From positions 1,240,001-1,304,000 of the forward strand of contig NZ_LT629703.1 of assembly GCF_900103365.1 (NCBI RefSeq): a stretch of 64,000 bases of DNA, read 5' to 3'. Every line of letters begins with the position of its first letter. The stretch's first letter is position 1. Source of the stretch: Afipia sp. GAS231 (GTDB lineage Bacteria; Pseudomonadota; Alphaproteobacteria; Rhizobiales; Xanthobacteraceae). Positions 8,147-17,878 of this stretch are shown here, one piece after another. The notes beneath the pieces were generated by a model. It was given only the letters and a program-made list of their open reading frames with translations, was not told where the DNA came from and did not search any database. A program made the position numbers and the translations under genes.

Positions 8147-10033
8147 CTATCCCGCCGGCAGATACTTCACGAGGCTCAATTGGGAGAGCATCGACGTGGT
8201 CTGGTAGGAAGCCTGCAGGCTGGTCTGAAGAGCCAGAAGCTGGCTCGCCACCTGGTCCGGAGAAATCGTCTCGGTCTGGTCGACGACGTTCTGCAACATT
8301 ACCTTGGCCTGCTTTTGCCGCGCCGTGGCGTCGCTCATCGTGGTCTGCGCCATTGCCAGATCGGTCTGGATATCCTGGATCGTCTGCTTTCCCGGCTGCG
8401 CGGTGAGAGCTTGCGTGATCCGCTGGCTCAGCGCCGATACTTGCGCGGCACCATTCGGATTGGTCGTCGAGGTCGTCACTGCGGCGAACACCGCCAGCGC
8501 CTGAAGCTGCGAACGAATGGCCGGCTCGTCGGCCTGGATTCCGTATTCGACCTTCACCGTGGCATCGACCCGCGCTGTTGCCGACGCGCGTGCGGTAGCG
8601 GTCGGCCCGGGATTTCCGGTGTACCAGGTGACCGTATTCGCCGGCGTGCCGCTGACCAGCGATGTCGCCGAGCCCAGCGGCGAACCGCCCACCCGCAACG
8701 GCGGCACGGTCGCGGTCGCGGTCGCGCCGAAGCCGAGTGCAGCGAACGCGGCCGTATTCGAACTGGAGACCGACAGGCTCGCAGCGTTGTCGGTGTGCAG
8801 CGAGATCACGCCGCCGCTGACGGTCGATGGCGTCGAAGTGCCTGTGATCGAATCGATTTTCGTCAGCAGCGTCTGGACGTTGTCGGTGACGTTGAGCTGG
8901 TTTCCGGTGGCACCCGAAGCGACAAAGGTGATCGGCGTACCATTGACGGTGATGGTGTCGCCAGCCGCAAAGCTCGTGCCCAGCGAGTCGGTGCCCGCCG
9001 CACCGGACAGCAAGGTCGCGCCGGTGATCGGCGCAGGTATCGCCGCATGGTTGTTGACCACGCTACCCGTCGCCGTTCCCGTCGTATTGAAAAAATCATT
9101 GCCGGCCTGCACCGCCGACGCCGCTACCAGCGACGTATCGGCCAGCGTGCCGATCGCCGTATTCAAGGCCGCGTTGAGATTGGCCGCCGTCGCCGTCGTG
9201 CTGACGCCGATGGCGAAACTGCCGGCCGGCGGCGGCGTCGCGGTGGAGGCCGTCAGCGCAAACGATTCCGTCGACCCGTCAGGCAGATTGAACGTGAAGC
9301 TGACCTTGTCGCCATTGTTGGGGTTGGTGGCGCCGAGGTCGATCGAAATACCCGCGGGCGATCCGGACGGGCCGGTAACCGTCGCACCGGTCAGCGACGA
9401 CGAGACCGAACTCAGCTTCAGGCCGAACGGCGAACCGGCGACATCTTCCGCTACCTTCACCGACGTTGCGGTCGGGGACGTAATGACGAGACGACCGAGA
9501 CCGGTGGTGCCGACATCGGCCTGCTTGCGTTCGGCGATGACCTGCTTCAATCCGGCCTGCGTCGTCGTCCCGTTCAGGATGTCGTCCATCGACGCGACCG
9601 ACGGGGTGGTGACGGCCGTACCGGAAAACAGGAAGCGGTCTCCGGCCTGGGTATTGAGAATTCCGAGCATCGAGGAAAGCTGCGAGGTCGCGGTTTGCTG
9701 GGCGATGCTCTGGCCGGCGGTGTTCAACGCCTGCGAGGAACTGTTCGAGCTGTTCTGGATCGTCTTGCCGATATCGTTCATCGCCTGCAGCACGGTGTTG
9801 GCGACACCGATGCTGGAATTGATGACGGTCATCGTATCGGTGAAGGCGGACATGCCCGACAGTTGCGACCGCGCGGCCATGGCAAATCCTTCGTTGACGC
9901 CCATGCCCGCATAGGTCGTCGACTTGTCTCCGGTCGTGAGCTGGGACTGCAGAACCGTCATCTGGTTCTTCAGGGTCTGAACCGACTGGTTCAGGATCAG
10001 GGAGCCGGCGTAACTGAGGGAGTTGATTGCCAT
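8147..10033 (-). CDS. flgL: Flagellar hook-filament junction protein FlgL, enlarged
   Basis: The N-terminus (MAINSLSYAGSLILNQSVQT then LKNQMTVLQSQLTTGDKSTT) and the coiled C-terminus (ALQTSLQASYQTTSMLSQLS) are those of FlgL/HAP3, which joins hook-associated FlgK to the flagellin filament. NTQAGDRFLFSG at about 127-138 is also typical. At 628 residues it is about twice the usual FlgL length. The extra mass is a large central insertion, of which about residues 318-438 resemble a segment of FlgE in this window. It is the third gene of flgE-flgK-flgL, 10 bases after flgK. Confidence 0.9.
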   Translation of the reverse strand: MAINSLSYAGSLILNQSVQTLKNQMTVLQSQLTTGDKSTTYAGMGVNEGFAMAARSQLSGMSAFTDTMTVINSSIGVANTVLQAMNDIGKTIQNSSNSSSQALNTAGQSIAQQTATSQLSSMLGILNTQAGDRFLFSGTAVTTPSVASMDDILNGTTTQAGLKQVIAERKQADVGTTGLGRLVITSPTATSVKVAEDVAGSPFGLKLSSVSSSLTGATVTGPSGSPAGISIDLGATNPNNGDKVSFTFNLPDGSTESFALTASTATPPPAGSFAIGVSTTATAANLNAALNTAIGTLADTSLVAASAVQAGNDFFNTTGTATGSVVNNHAAIPAPITGATLLSGAAGTDSLGTSFAAGDTITVNGTPITFVASGATGNQLNVTDNVQTLLTKIDSITGTSTPSTVSGGVISLHTDNAASLSVSSSNTAAFAALGFGATATATVPPLRVGGSPLGSATSLVSGTPANTVTWYTGNPGPTATARASATARVDATVKVEYGIQADEPAIRSQLQALAVFAAVTTSTTNPNGAAQVSALSQRITQALTAQPGKQTIQDIQTDLAMAQTTMSDATARQKQAKVMLQNVVDQTETISPDQVASQLLALQTSLQASYQTTSMLSQLSLVKYLPAG

Positions 10034-10043
10034 ATCGTCCGCC

Positions 10044-11918
10044 TTATACCTGCGCCTGCAGCAAGCTGTTCATCATGCTCTGAACCACCGACATCACGTG
10101 GGCATTGGCGGCATAGGAATTCTGCAGCGCGATCAGGTTCGCCATCTCGGCGTCGATGTTGACGCCGGAAGTGGACTGCATCTTCTGCTTCAACGTGTTG
10201 ACGACGACATCCTGGCCCTGCTGAAGCTGGATCGCGGTGGTGGAAGCGTTGCTCTGCAGACTGAGGAACTGCTGCATGTAGCTGCTGAGCGTTCCCTTCA
10301 AGGGCGCCGCCGCCGTACCCAGTCCGGTCGCGGACGAGTAGCTGAAGGTTCCGGATGTCAACTGGTTGTAGAGAAAGTCGGAACGCGTGGTGTCGCCGGC
10401 CTGGGTCGCGGGCGAGGTGTTGTAGACCAACAGCTTGGAAGGATCGCTGAGAACGGCGGCGTTCACCGTGATGCGTCCCGCCAGTCCGGTGAACTGCGAA
10501 CCGCCGGCGGTGATCGCGCCGCTGTAGAGCGAGGCGCCGTCGGTGAACAACGCCAGTTGCGGGCTTCCGTTCGCCAGCGACGTCGCCGTCTTGGTGACCG
10601 AGGCCGCGTTGACGGTCGCAGCCGACGCACCGTTGTCGACGACGCGCAGCGTCGACCCGGACGGATTGGAGAACTGAAGGTTGGCGCCGCCGAGCGCGGC
10701 GTTCAATTGGGTCACGATCGACGCCATACCACTCGCAAAATTGATGCCGATCCGCATCGGATTGGCGCCGGTGGCGTTCGACAGCGGAAGCACGGAGGGA
10801 TCGTCGACGCGAACGATCGAGACCTGATGCTGGGTGTTGGTCGCGGTGTCCGTATAAGTGAGATTGACGGTGTTGCCCGGCAGCATGTTCGACAGGTCGA
10901 GGTCGAAGCCGGCCTTGGGCGCCAGCGCTGCGGGCGCCGCGGCGCCGGCCGTGGTCTTATCCGACAGCGCGCTCGCCATCGCGGCGGCCAACTGGTCGAC
11001 CTGCGTCTGCGCCTGCACCAGCGTCGTGTCACGCAGCGTCAGGTCGGCCGCGATCTGCCCGGACTTGAATGAATTCGACGCGACCATGTCGATCGACGCA
11101 CCGTTCGCCAGCTTGCACGAGATCGTGCCCGCCGAGGACTTGGTCGGATCGGAATTCCACAGCGAATTCGCGTTCAGCGTGCCCTGCGAATTGAAGCTCA
11201 GTTGCGAGGCCTGCACGCCGACGAGTTCGACGCCGTTGGACGTATAGACCGTGGCCTGGTTGCTGCCGTTGGTGGAAACGCGAATGTCCATTAGTTGCGA
11301 AAGCTGGGTGATCGCGCTGTCGCGCTGATCCATCAGGTTCGCGGCAGTGGGATCGTTCGCGCTCATGCTCTGCAGCTGGGTGTTGAGCTGCGCGATCTGG
11401 TTCATCGCCGTATTGGCCTGCCCGACCGAAATATTGAGGTCCTGCTCCATATTGGAACGCAGCGTCTGGATGCCCTGCGTCGTTGCGTTGAGCTGCTGCG
11501 CCAGCGACTGCGCGGACCGCGCGGCCGAGATCTGCGTCGACGCGCTTCCCGATGTCGTCGACAGCGACTGCAGCGCCGTCGTGAAATTCGAGAACGCGGT
11601 TTCGAGCGAGCCGGCGGCGCCGGGCGTTCCGTAAACCGATTGCAGCTGGGTCAGCACACCCGACATCTGGTCGGCATAGGCGCCGCCGGAGGTCTCGGAA
11701 CGCAGTTGCGATTGCACGAACTGGTCGAGCGAACGGTTGACGCCGGTGACCCTGACGCTGGAGCCGACGTCGCCGGTGGATTCCGCAACCTGGTTGATGC
11801 TGCGGGCGACGTAACCCGGCGTCTGCGCGTTGCCGACATTCGACGATACGATCGAAAGCGCTGCCTGGTTGGCACGCAGCGCCGTCATTGCCGTGGCGAG
11901 AGATGAACTCAAACTCAT
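10044..11918 (-). CDS. flgK: Flagellar hook-associated protein FlgK
   Basis: This 624-residue HAP1 protein has the diagnostic N-terminus (MTALRANQAALSIVSSNVGN then AQTPGYVARS) and C-terminus (GVNIDAEMANLIALQNSYAA then NAHVMSVVQSMMNSLLQ). FlgK forms the first junction ring between hook and filament after type III export and is a substrate of FlgN-like chaperones. The length is normal for alphaproteobacteria. It sits between flgE (53-base gap) and flgL (10-base gap) on one strand, and is probably transcribed from the sigma-54-like promoter upstream of flgE. Confidence 0.95.
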   Translation of the reverse strand: MSLSSSLATAMTALRANQAALSIVSSNVGNAQTPGYVARSINQVAESTGDVGSSVRVTGVNRSLDQFVQSQLRSETSGGAYADQMSGVLTQLQSVYGTPGAAGSLETAFSNFTTALQSLSTTSGSASTQISAARSAQSLAQQLNATTQGIQTLRSNMEQDLNISVGQANTAMNQIAQLNTQLQSMSANDPTAANLMDQRDSAITQLSQLMDIRVSTNGSNQATVYTSNGVELVGVQASQLSFNSQGTLNANSLWNSDPTKSSAGTISCKLANGASIDMVASNSFKSGQIAADLTLRDTTLVQAQTQVDQLAAAMASALSDKTTAGAAAPAALAPKAGFDLDLSNMLPGNTVNLTYTDTATNTQHQVSIVRVDDPSVLPLSNATGANPMRIGINFASGMASIVTQLNAALGGANLQFSNPSGSTLRVVDNGASAATVNAASVTKTATSLANGSPQLALFTDGASLYSGAITAGGSQFTGLAGRITVNAAVLSDPSKLLVYNTSPATQAGDTTRSDFLYNQLTSGTFSYSSATGLGTAAAPLKGTLSSYMQQFLSLQSNASTTAIQLQQGQDVVVNTLKQKMQSTSGVNIDAEMANLIALQNSYAANAHVMSVVQSMMNSLLQAQV

Positions 11919-11970
11919 GTTTACCGCCTCAGGTCAGACCAAGCTCACCTTTGCCGCTTGCCGAAATCGA

Positions 11971-13833
11971 TCAACGTAGAACGTTCAAGAGATCCTGAAC
12001 CATGCTGTTGGCCGTGGTGATCACCTTGGTATTCGCGGAATAAGCCTGCTGGGTCACGATCAGCTTGGTGAACTCGTCCGCGATGTCGGTGTTCGAACCT
12101 TCGAGCGACGAGCCGCTGATGGTTCCGGTCGCACCGGCGATCGCCACGCCCGACTGGTTTGTGACGGCATAGGCGCCGCCATCCAGTGCCTTCAGGTAAT
12201 TGGTGCCGTTGAAGTGCGACACCGAGACGGCCGCAAGATCGAGGTTCTGGCCGTTGGAGAACGTACCGACCACGAGGCCGTTGTTGTTGACCGCGATCGA
12301 CTGCAACTGCCCCGCCGCGTAACCGTTTTGCGAGATCTGGTTGATGGTCGCGGTGCCGCCGGTCGAGGCATATTGCGTGAGACCACCGGAGCCGAAATTC
12401 ATGGAAAGATTTCCGACCGACTGGTTGCCAACCGTCACGTTGTTGAGGGTGATGGTCGAGCCCGTCGGGCTGGTCAGCGATCCGTTCGCGCCGAACACGA
12501 AGTTGGTGCCGGCGTTGACCCAGGCGGTATTGGTTCCCGTGGCATTCGGATTGGCCTGATAGAACAGGTTCCAGGTATCGGTGTGCGGACTGCCGAGCGC
12601 GGAGCTATCGCTCTTGGCCCATCGCAACTGCAGGTTCACCGGCGTTCCCGTCGCATCGTAGGCCGTCACCGCGCCGCCGCTGATGGATTCTTTCGTGAAA
12701 ACCGAGATGTCGTTACCGATGACAATACCGGTACCCGGCGTTCCACCGCCGGCCCTGTTTTGCGTCACTGAGGCGCCGAAGCCGAGCGCAGCCCATCCCG
12801 CGGCGCTACTTGCTATGTTCAGGTTCGAGCTCGTGCCGGTACTCAGGGTGACGGCGCCGGTCGAGCTAACCGTCGAGGGAACGCTGGTGCCGGTGATAGT
12901 GTCGATCGCCGTTAAAAGAGTCTGGACGGTGTTGGTGGCTTTGGTAACGTCGATAGAAAGGGTGCTGGGGGGCGTTGCCGAGCCGGTGTTGCCCGTACCG
13001 CTGTTGTTGAAAGCAATGGTGTTGCCGTTGATGACGATGGTGTCGCCCGCGACGAAGTTCGCTGACAGCGAATCCGTCGTGTTTGCGGCGCCATTGAGTT
13101 GCGTCGCGACGTTGACGGGCCCGGGAGGAGCGAACTTGTTGTTGACCTGGCTTCCCGTGATTGTCGCATTGGAATATGGCGCCGGCGGCGTGCCGAGCAC
13201 GAGCGGATTGTGGTTGACAGTGAAGTCGAGCGGATTGAGGCCTCCCGCGGCCGTCAGCGTTCCGGCGGCGGCGCCGGAAGCGGCCGCGGTCGACGGCGTG
13301 GTCGGAAGGTTGGCCGCATATTGAATGGCAGTCGTCGCCTGCGCCGGGACGAAGTTGTTCTGGAATTGCAGCACCTTCGGTACGTTGCCGATCGGGTTGC
13401 CGGTCTTCGGGTCGACCGTCACGCCCATCAGGTAGTAGCCGGCGCCGTTGACGAGATTGCCGCTGGCATTGAGCTGGAAGTCGCCGCGCCGCGTGTAGTC
13501 GGTGGTGCCGTCGAACACCGGCAAGTTGTCGGTGATCCCGATCGGCTTTTGCACGTTGAAGAAGCCCTGGCCGTTGATGGCCATGTTGGTCGCGACCGTC
13601 GTCGACGTCACCGTGCCCTGCGTCGTGATGGTCGCCTGCGCGAAGGCGGTGACGCCGCCGGCCACCTGCCGGTCCGGCGTCGCCGACTGCGGGATGAGAT
13701 CCTCGAAGCTGGTACCGATGCCCTTGTAGCCGGTGGTCGAGGCGTTCGCGATGTTGCCCGAGATGTTCTGGAGCGCGAAGGATTGCGCCTGCAAACCGCC
13801 GACGGAAGTGTTCAGTGCGTCAAAAATACCCAT
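11971..13833 (-). CDS. flgE: Flagellar hook protein FlgE
   Basis: This 620-residue protein begins MGIFDALNTSVGGLQAQSFA and contains NISGNIANASTTGYKG (the FlgE/FlgF rod-hook N-terminal motif). It ends with SSLEGSNTDIADEFTKLIVT and an Asn/Val-rich amphipathic helix. FlgE polymerises into the flexible hook. The start is chosen at 13833 because GGAG lies 8 bases upstream and MGIF is the conserved family start; an in-frame extension to 13866 is not needed. It is longer than enteric FlgE (about 400 residues) owing to a central region, of which about residues 222-356 resemble a segment of FlgL. First gene of flgEKL. Confidence 0.95.
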   Translation of the reverse strand: MGIFDALNTSVGGLQAQSFALQNISGNIANASTTGYKGIGTSFEDLIPQSATPDRQVAGGVTAFAQATITTQGTVTSTTVATNMAINGQGFFNVQKPIGITDNLPVFDGTTDYTRRGDFQLNASGNLVNGAGYYLMGVTVDPKTGNPIGNVPKVLQFQNNFVPAQATTAIQYAANLPTTPSTAAASGAAAGTLTAAGGLNPLDFTVNHNPLVLGTPPAPYSNATITGSQVNNKFAPPGPVNVATQLNGAANTTDSLSANFVAGDTIVINGNTIAFNNSGTGNTGSATPPSTLSIDVTKATNTVQTLLTAIDTITGTSVPSTVSSTGAVTLSTGTSSNLNIASSAAGWAALGFGASVTQNRAGGGTPGTGIVIGNDISVFTKESISGGAVTAYDATGTPVNLQLRWAKSDSSALGSPHTDTWNLFYQANPNATGTNTAWVNAGTNFVFGANGSLTSPTGSTITLNNVTVGNQSVGNLSMNFGSGGLTQYASTGGTATINQISQNGYAAGQLQSIAVNNNGLVVGTFSNGQNLDLAAVSVSHFNGTNYLKALDGGAYAVTNQSGVAIAGATGTISGSSLEGSNTDIADEFTKLIVTQQAYSANTKVITTANSMVQDLLNVLR

Positions 13834-13904
13834 GACATCGTCTCCAAATTCGATCCGGGCGGCCAACCGATCCGCAAAACTGGGGCCGCAGTCGCAGGAG
13901 AGAT

Positions 13905-13922
13905 TCGCAAGGGCTATGCCAA
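13905..13922 (-). promoter_or_regulatory. Sigma-54-type promoter of flgEKL
   Basis: On the minus strand TTGGCATAGCCCTTGCGA fits the -24/-12 consensus TGGCAY-N5-TTGCW, with GG and GC separated by exactly 10 bases. It would place transcription initiation near 13895, about 60 bases before the FlgE start. Hook genes are sigma-54 dependent in several alphaproteobacteria. Confidence 0.55.
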
Positions 13923-13950
13923 ACCCGAAAGTCCTTTCATTTCAGATGGT

Positions 13951-13982
13951 TAAATAAAAAGCCCCGGTCCAGGGACCGGGGC
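13951..13982 (-). terminator. Terminator of msrB
   Basis: A GC-rich stem (13961-13969 with 13974-13982) is followed on the minus strand by TTTTTATTTA. It would end transcription entering from msrB and insulate the flgE promoter at 13905-13922. Confidence 0.75.
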
Positions 13983-14075
13983 ACAATTGCCGAGCGGGGC
14001 AACAATTGCCGGGCGAAAAGCGTCGGGCATGCTTGAACGGGGTTCAATCAGGCCCACCGCCCATCGTTATGTTTT

Positions 14076-14125
14076 GCGCATGATCTTTGCCGGAAAACCG
14101 GAACCACTTTTCCGGATCATGCGCT
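14076..14125. repeat. REP-like palindromic repeat, copy 1
   Basis: The element begins GCGCATGATC and ends GGATCATGCGCT around a core containing CCGGAAAACCGG, giving an imperfect palindrome. A second copy lies at 56747-56794. It overlaps the last bases of msrB, including the stop codon. Such elements are frequent between genes in Bradyrhizobium. Confidence 0.7.
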
Positions 14126-14624
14126 AGGAAGCCGTCGGCGTCGCCGGGTGGAACACCAGCGCAAAACCGTCCATGCAGTAGCGCAAACCGGTCGGCTTCG
14201 GTCCGTCGTCGAAGACGTGGCCGAGATGGCCGCCGCAGCGGCGGCAGTGAATTTCGGTGCGCAGCATGCCGAAGGTGCGGTCCTCGGTCTTGCCGACGGC
14301 GTTCTCCAGCGGCTGGTAGAAACTCGGCCAGCCGGTGCCGCTCTCGAACTTGGTTTCCGAGGAGAACAGCGGCAGGTCGCAACCGGCGCAGGCGAAGGTG
14401 CCCTTGCGGTGCTCTTTCAGCAGCGGACTCGAGCCCGGCCGCTCGGTGCCTTCCTTGCGCAGGATCTCATATTGCTGCGGCGTCAGTTGCGCACGCCATT
14501 CGGCATCGGTCTTTTCGATCTCGAATTTTTCGGCGGCTTGCGCCGGCGAGGCGCGCAGCCAGCGGAACGCAAAAAGGCCAAACAGGCCGGCTGCGGATGC
14601 GAGCAGGATACGGCGGTCGATCAT
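14124..14624 (-). CDS. msrB: Exported peptide-methionine (R)-S-oxide reductase MsrB
   Basis: The 166-residue protein has an N-terminal export signal with a twin-arginine-like [10 protein letters not shown] start and a hydrophobic stretch ending ASPAQA, so it probably works in the periplasm. The MsrB domain shows both zinc-binding CxxC pairs (CAGC, CRRC), [25 protein letters not shown] and the catalytic cysteine in RYCMDGFAL. The residue after this region is Asp where many MsrB proteins have Asn. MsrB reduces methionine-R-sulfoxide in oxidised proteins. The start at 14624 has GGAG 6 bases upstream. It follows the FAD oxidoreductase gene after 64 bases, so co-transcription is possible. Confidence 0.92.
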   Translation of the reverse strand: MIDRRILLASAAGLFGLFAFRWLRASPAQAAEKFEIEKTDAEWRAQLTPQQYEILRKEGTERPGSSPLLKEHRKGTFACAGCDLPLFSSETKFESGTGWPSFYQPLENAVGKTEDRTFGMLRTEIHCRRCGGHLGHVFDDGPKPTGLRYCMDGFALVFHPATPTAS

Positions 14625-14688
14625 GGGGGTCTCCGTGCGAAGCCGAATGAGGTGGTTCGCCATCAAATACGGCCCGCTGGGGCCGAAG

Positions 14689-16191
14689 TTACACCGATCC
14701 GTCCCGAATCTTCTCACTTTCCTGAGAGCCAAGCTCGACCGGCGGCGCGTCCTGCATTTCCACCGGCGCCGGCGGTTGCGGACGCACCGGCCGCGGCGCA
14801 CCGGGCGGCGGACGGCGGCGCGGCGGTTGCTGCGGCCGGGTTCCGGCCTGCCGGTTGGCTTGCGCCAGCCGTGCCTCGCGGATCTGTTCCCGCGCCCGCG
14901 CGCCTTCCCGATAACGTGCCAGGGCGCCGGCGGCCGCCGAACTGCCTCGCCCCCACATGCCGATCAGATGGCCGGCGACCCGGCCCGTCGCGCCACCGGC
15001 CCAGACCAGTTCGAACGGCGAAAACAGCCGCCAGCGCTCGTCGCCCCACAGGATGCTGCGCGCGATCAGTTGCCCCGCCATCGCCGACGTATTGAGCCCC
15101 TGACGGCCGAAGCCCGAGGCCACCCACAGCCCTTTGCGCAACTGCCCGATCTGCGGCATGCCATGCACGGTCAATCCGACCGCGCCGCCGAACACGTCCG
15201 AGATCGCAACTTTGCCGAGCTTGGGAAACACCGTGGCGATGCGGCGCTGAATCGCGGAACCGAAACGGCGCGGCCGCGCGTCCCAGGTGGTTTCCGGGCT
15301 CGCCCACATCAGCCGGTCGCCGCCGACGATCCGGAAATGATCAACGCCGTCGCTGTCGCTGACCGAGCCGCGGAACTGGATGACCTCGCCGAGGCGCGCG
15401 CCGAGTGGCTCTGTCACCGCGCCATAACGCCAGACCGGCAGCAGCGTCTCCGACAGTCGCCGCAGCGGCGCACCGAGATGGATGTTGCCGGCCAGCACGA
15501 TGTGCGAGGCGCGCAGCCGCGCCGACGGCGTTACGATGCGCTTGCGAATGCCTGATGGATCGATGCTGACGACCGGCGTGTCCTCGAAGATGCGCGCCCC
15601 TGCTCGCCTCGCCTGCCCGGCCAGGCCCTGGATGTATTTGCGGCCGTCGATCTGAAATGCCTTGGGATAGTAGATGCCGTGAAAATAGCGCCCGGTGCCG
15701 AGCTGGTCGCGAACGCGATCGATCTGCCAGCCCTCGACTTCGGTCTCGAAATCCTCGTTCAGCACCTGCAGCCGGCTGATCAGCGTGTCGCCTGCATCGA
15801 CGTTGGAAACTTCCAGCGCGCCCTCGGTGAGCGCGATACCCGGCATCGCCTCTTCGGTCGCGGCGGCGCGGACATAGTCGGCGCCCTCCTTCGACAGCGC
15901 CCATAACTCGCGGGCGTCTTCGAGGCCGACGCGCTCGATCAATTCGCCGATCGGCAGACCATAGCCCGGCATCACGGTGCCAAGCTGATGGCCCGACGCG
16001 TTCCAGCCGATATACCGGCCTTCGAGCACGGCGACGCTGGCGCCGAGGCGGGCCGCCTCCAGCGCTACCGTGAGGCCGGCAAGGCCGGCGCCGACGATGC
16101 AGATATCGACGTCGAGGTCGAACGTCAGGCGCGAGCGAAAGGGCGCGTCGTCGTCGGGGTCGTCTGTCGCACTTGTGTAAGTCTCAGCCAT
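14689..16191 (-). CDS. FAD-dependent oxidoreductase, DadA/DAO family
   Basis: The 500-residue protein carries a Rossmann FAD-binding motif near its start ([20 protein letters not shown], about residues 28-47). A C-terminal FAD-contact region contains [40 protein letters not shown] is typical of the puuB/ordL-like branch of the D-amino-acid oxidase fold, which oxidises secondary or primary amines of amino acids and gamma-glutamyl amines. After about residue 440 there is a Pro/Arg/Gln-rich tail unlike a folded domain. The substrate is not evident. It is divergent from the phosphatase at 16286, sharing a 94-base promoter region. Confidence 0.8.
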   Translation of the reverse strand: MAETYTSATDDPDDDAPFRSRLTFDLDVDICIVGAGLAGLTVALEAARLGASVAVLEGRYIGWNASGHQLGTVMPGYGLPIGELIERVGLEDARELWALSKEGADYVRAAATEEAMPGIALTEGALEVSNVDAGDTLISRLQVLNEDFETEVEGWQIDRVRDQLGTGRYFHGIYYPKAFQIDGRKYIQGLAGQARRAGARIFEDTPVVSIDPSGIRKRIVTPSARLRASHIVLAGNIHLGAPLRRLSETLLPVWRYGAVTEPLGARLGEVIQFRGSVSDSDGVDHFRIVGGDRLMWASPETTWDARPRRFGSAIQRRIATVFPKLGKVAISDVFGGAVGLTVHGMPQIGQLRKGLWVASGFGRQGLNTSAMAGQLIARSILWGDERWRLFSPFELVWAGGATGRVAGHLIGMWGRGSSAAAGALARYREGARAREQIREARLAQANRQAGTRPQQPPRRRPPPGAPRPVRPQPPAPVEMQDAPPVELGSQESEKIRDGSV

Positions 16192-16285
16192 GGCGTTTTC
16201 TTAAGGACCGCTGCGGCGCTTGTCACCTTGTCCTAAGCATGAGCTTGTAGATTAATTCAGGCCAAAACGAATCGAGAATGCGCCC

Positions 16286-16843
16286 ATGCGCCGTTTGATG
16301 CTGTTGCGTCACGCCAAGACCGAACATGACGCACCCTCGGGCCAGGACCAGGACCGCCGACTCGACGACCGCGGCCGGCTGGACGCCGCCGCCATCGGCA
16401 CCTGGATCGGCCGGCATCCGCCCCTCCCCGGCGCGGTTCTGGTCTCGACCGCGGTGCGGGCGCGGCAGACCTGGGAGATTGCCGGGCAAGCCATCAAGGA
16501 CGCGCACCGGGAACAGGCAGCTTCCAAATGGCAGGTCGAATTCCTTGACGACATCTACGGCGCCGAACCGGCTCGGTTGTTACAGATCGTCCGTATGACC
16601 GAGGTCACCGATCCACGCCACTTGCTGGTCGTCGGCCACAATCCCGGTATGCACGAGCTGGCGCTGATGCTGACCGGCAGCGGCGATGCGGCGGCGAAGC
16701 AGGCGCTCCAGGACAACCTGCCGACCGCGGGTCTTGCGATCCTCGACTTTGCGATCGACGACTGGAGCGAGGTGGCGTTTCGCGGCGGCAAACTCGTGCG
16801 CTTCACCAGTCCGAGATTGCTGAAACAGGCGTCGGACGAGTGA
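16286..16843 (+). CDS. SixA-like histidine phosphatase
   Basis: This 185-residue protein has the branch-1 histidine phosphatase motif LLRHAKTEH at residues 6-14 (H9 is the phospho-acceptor), the arginine in RARQTWEI, and the second catalytic histidine in LLVVGHNPGMHELA. The RHAKTE version and the short length place it with SixA-type phosphatases, which in E. coli dephosphorylate phosphohistidine proteins. It is followed 56 bases later by a universal stress protein. The target is unknown. Confidence 0.85.
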   Translation: MRRLMLLRHAKTEHDAPSGQDQDRRLDDRGRLDAAAIGTWIGRHPPLPGAVLVSTAVRARQTWEIAGQAIKDAHREQAASKWQVEFLDDIYGAEPARLLQIVRMTEVTDPRHLLVVGHNPGMHELALMLTGSGDAAAKQALQDNLPTAGLAILDFAIDDWSEVAFRGGKLVRFTSPRLLKQASDE

Positions 16844-16899
16844 GGCCGGCGGACATATTCCCACACCCGTGTTAGGCTTGCCTCCAGCAGGAGGCGCAG

Positions 16900-17325
16900 A
16901 TGTTCAAATCCATCCTGGTGCCGATTGATCTGACCGATACCGATCTGGCCAAGCCCGCGATTGCGACCGCCGCGACATTGTCGCAAACCTGGAATGGTGC
17001 GGTGCGGCTATTGAACGTGCTGCAGATGACGCCGGTGATGCTGGCGGAATACGTGCCGGCCGATTTCGAAACCCAGCAACGCCTGACCTCGGAAGATGCG
17101 CTCGCGATCGTGGCCCGCGAATCCGGCATCGAGGCACAGCGCATTTCCTATGTCGTAAGACAGGGCGGTATCTATCACGAAATTCTCGAAGAAGCCGCGG
17201 CGGTCAAGGCCGACCTGATCGTGATGACGTCGCACCGGCCGGCGATGCGAACCTATTTTCTCGGCTCCAATGCCGGCCATGTGGTGCGCTACGCCAAGTG
17301 TTCGGTGCTGGTGGTGCGGCATTAG
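16900..17325 (+). CDS. Universal stress protein, UspA family
   Basis: The 141-residue single-domain Usp protein starts MFKSILVPIDLTDTDLAKPA and ends with the nucleotide-binding motif GSNAGHVVRYAKCSVLVVR, a variant of the G-x2-G-x9-G(S/T) motif of ATP-binding Usp proteins. These small cytoplasmic dimers accumulate under starvation or stress. A purine-rich AGGAGG lies just upstream of the ATG. It is probably co-directional with the phosphatase gene; nothing in the sequence identifies a specific partner. Confidence 0.88.
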   Translation: MFKSILVPIDLTDTDLAKPAIATAATLSQTWNGAVRLLNVLQMTPVMLAEYVPADFETQQRLTSEDALAIVARESGIEAQRISYVVRQGGIYHEILEEAAAVKADLIVMTSHRPAMRTYFLGSNAGHVVRYAKCSVLVVRH

Positions 17326-17405
17326 CTTCAACTGTTCGATGCACTTTCTTCGTTGGAGCTGGTATCCTCTTGGCCTGATGACGCTTTTGGTAGCGGAGAT
17401 CGTGG

Positions 17406-17867
17406 ATGAAGAAGTTGTGGCAGAAGTGGAGTTACGAGATCCCGCTCGCGATCGGCGATGCGCTTTGGGAAGTGCTGGTGGTGCAGTTCGCTGCCTTTCT
17501 CGACCGCCTCACCATCCGCAAGGTCGTCGAGTTCGTGGCCATCGCGCTACTGGTAATGGCGTTCGCGCAGACGCTGCCGTTCGATCTGGCGATCCTGTTT
17601 GCCGGCGACATCCTGACGTATCTGGAATTCGTGATCGCCCTCCGCCTTGCCGCCGGGGTGATGCATGTCAGGGCCATATTGAATCAGGTGACCCGCTTCG
17701 CCCGGCTGGTGCTGCGCGCATTGAATGCCGCCGTTCGCCTGCCGGCCCTGACCTTCACAAGACTGCGCGAACGGCGCACCGCGGCAGCTTCGAAGCCGCG
17801 CCGGCTGTCCGATGCCTCCGATAACGACGGCGGTGCGATCGCGTGGGGCGCGCTGGCGCCCGCGTAA
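17406..17867 (+). CDS. Small membrane protein of unknown function
   Basis: The 153-residue protein has two or three hydrophobic segments (about residues 10-30, 40-60 and 62-85) and a basic, probably cytoplasmic C-terminal tail. GGAG lies 7 bases before the ATG at 17406, supporting translation. I do not recognise a family. It converges with mddA, whose stop lies 11 bases past its own. Confidence 0.6.
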   Translation: MKKLWQKWSYEIPLAIGDALWEVLVVQFAAFLDRLTIRKVVEFVAIALLVMAFAQTLPFDLAILFAGDILTYLEFVIALRLAAGVMHVRAILNQVTRFARLVLRALNAAVRLPALTFTRLRERRTAAASKPRRLSDASDNDGGAIAWGALAPA

Positions 17868-17878
17868 GCCGCCCGAAC

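Noticed and set aside
8180..10162. 660-codon open frame antisense to flgL and part of flgK
   Set aside because: Arg/Gly-rich translation without domains; flgL is unmistakable on the other strand.
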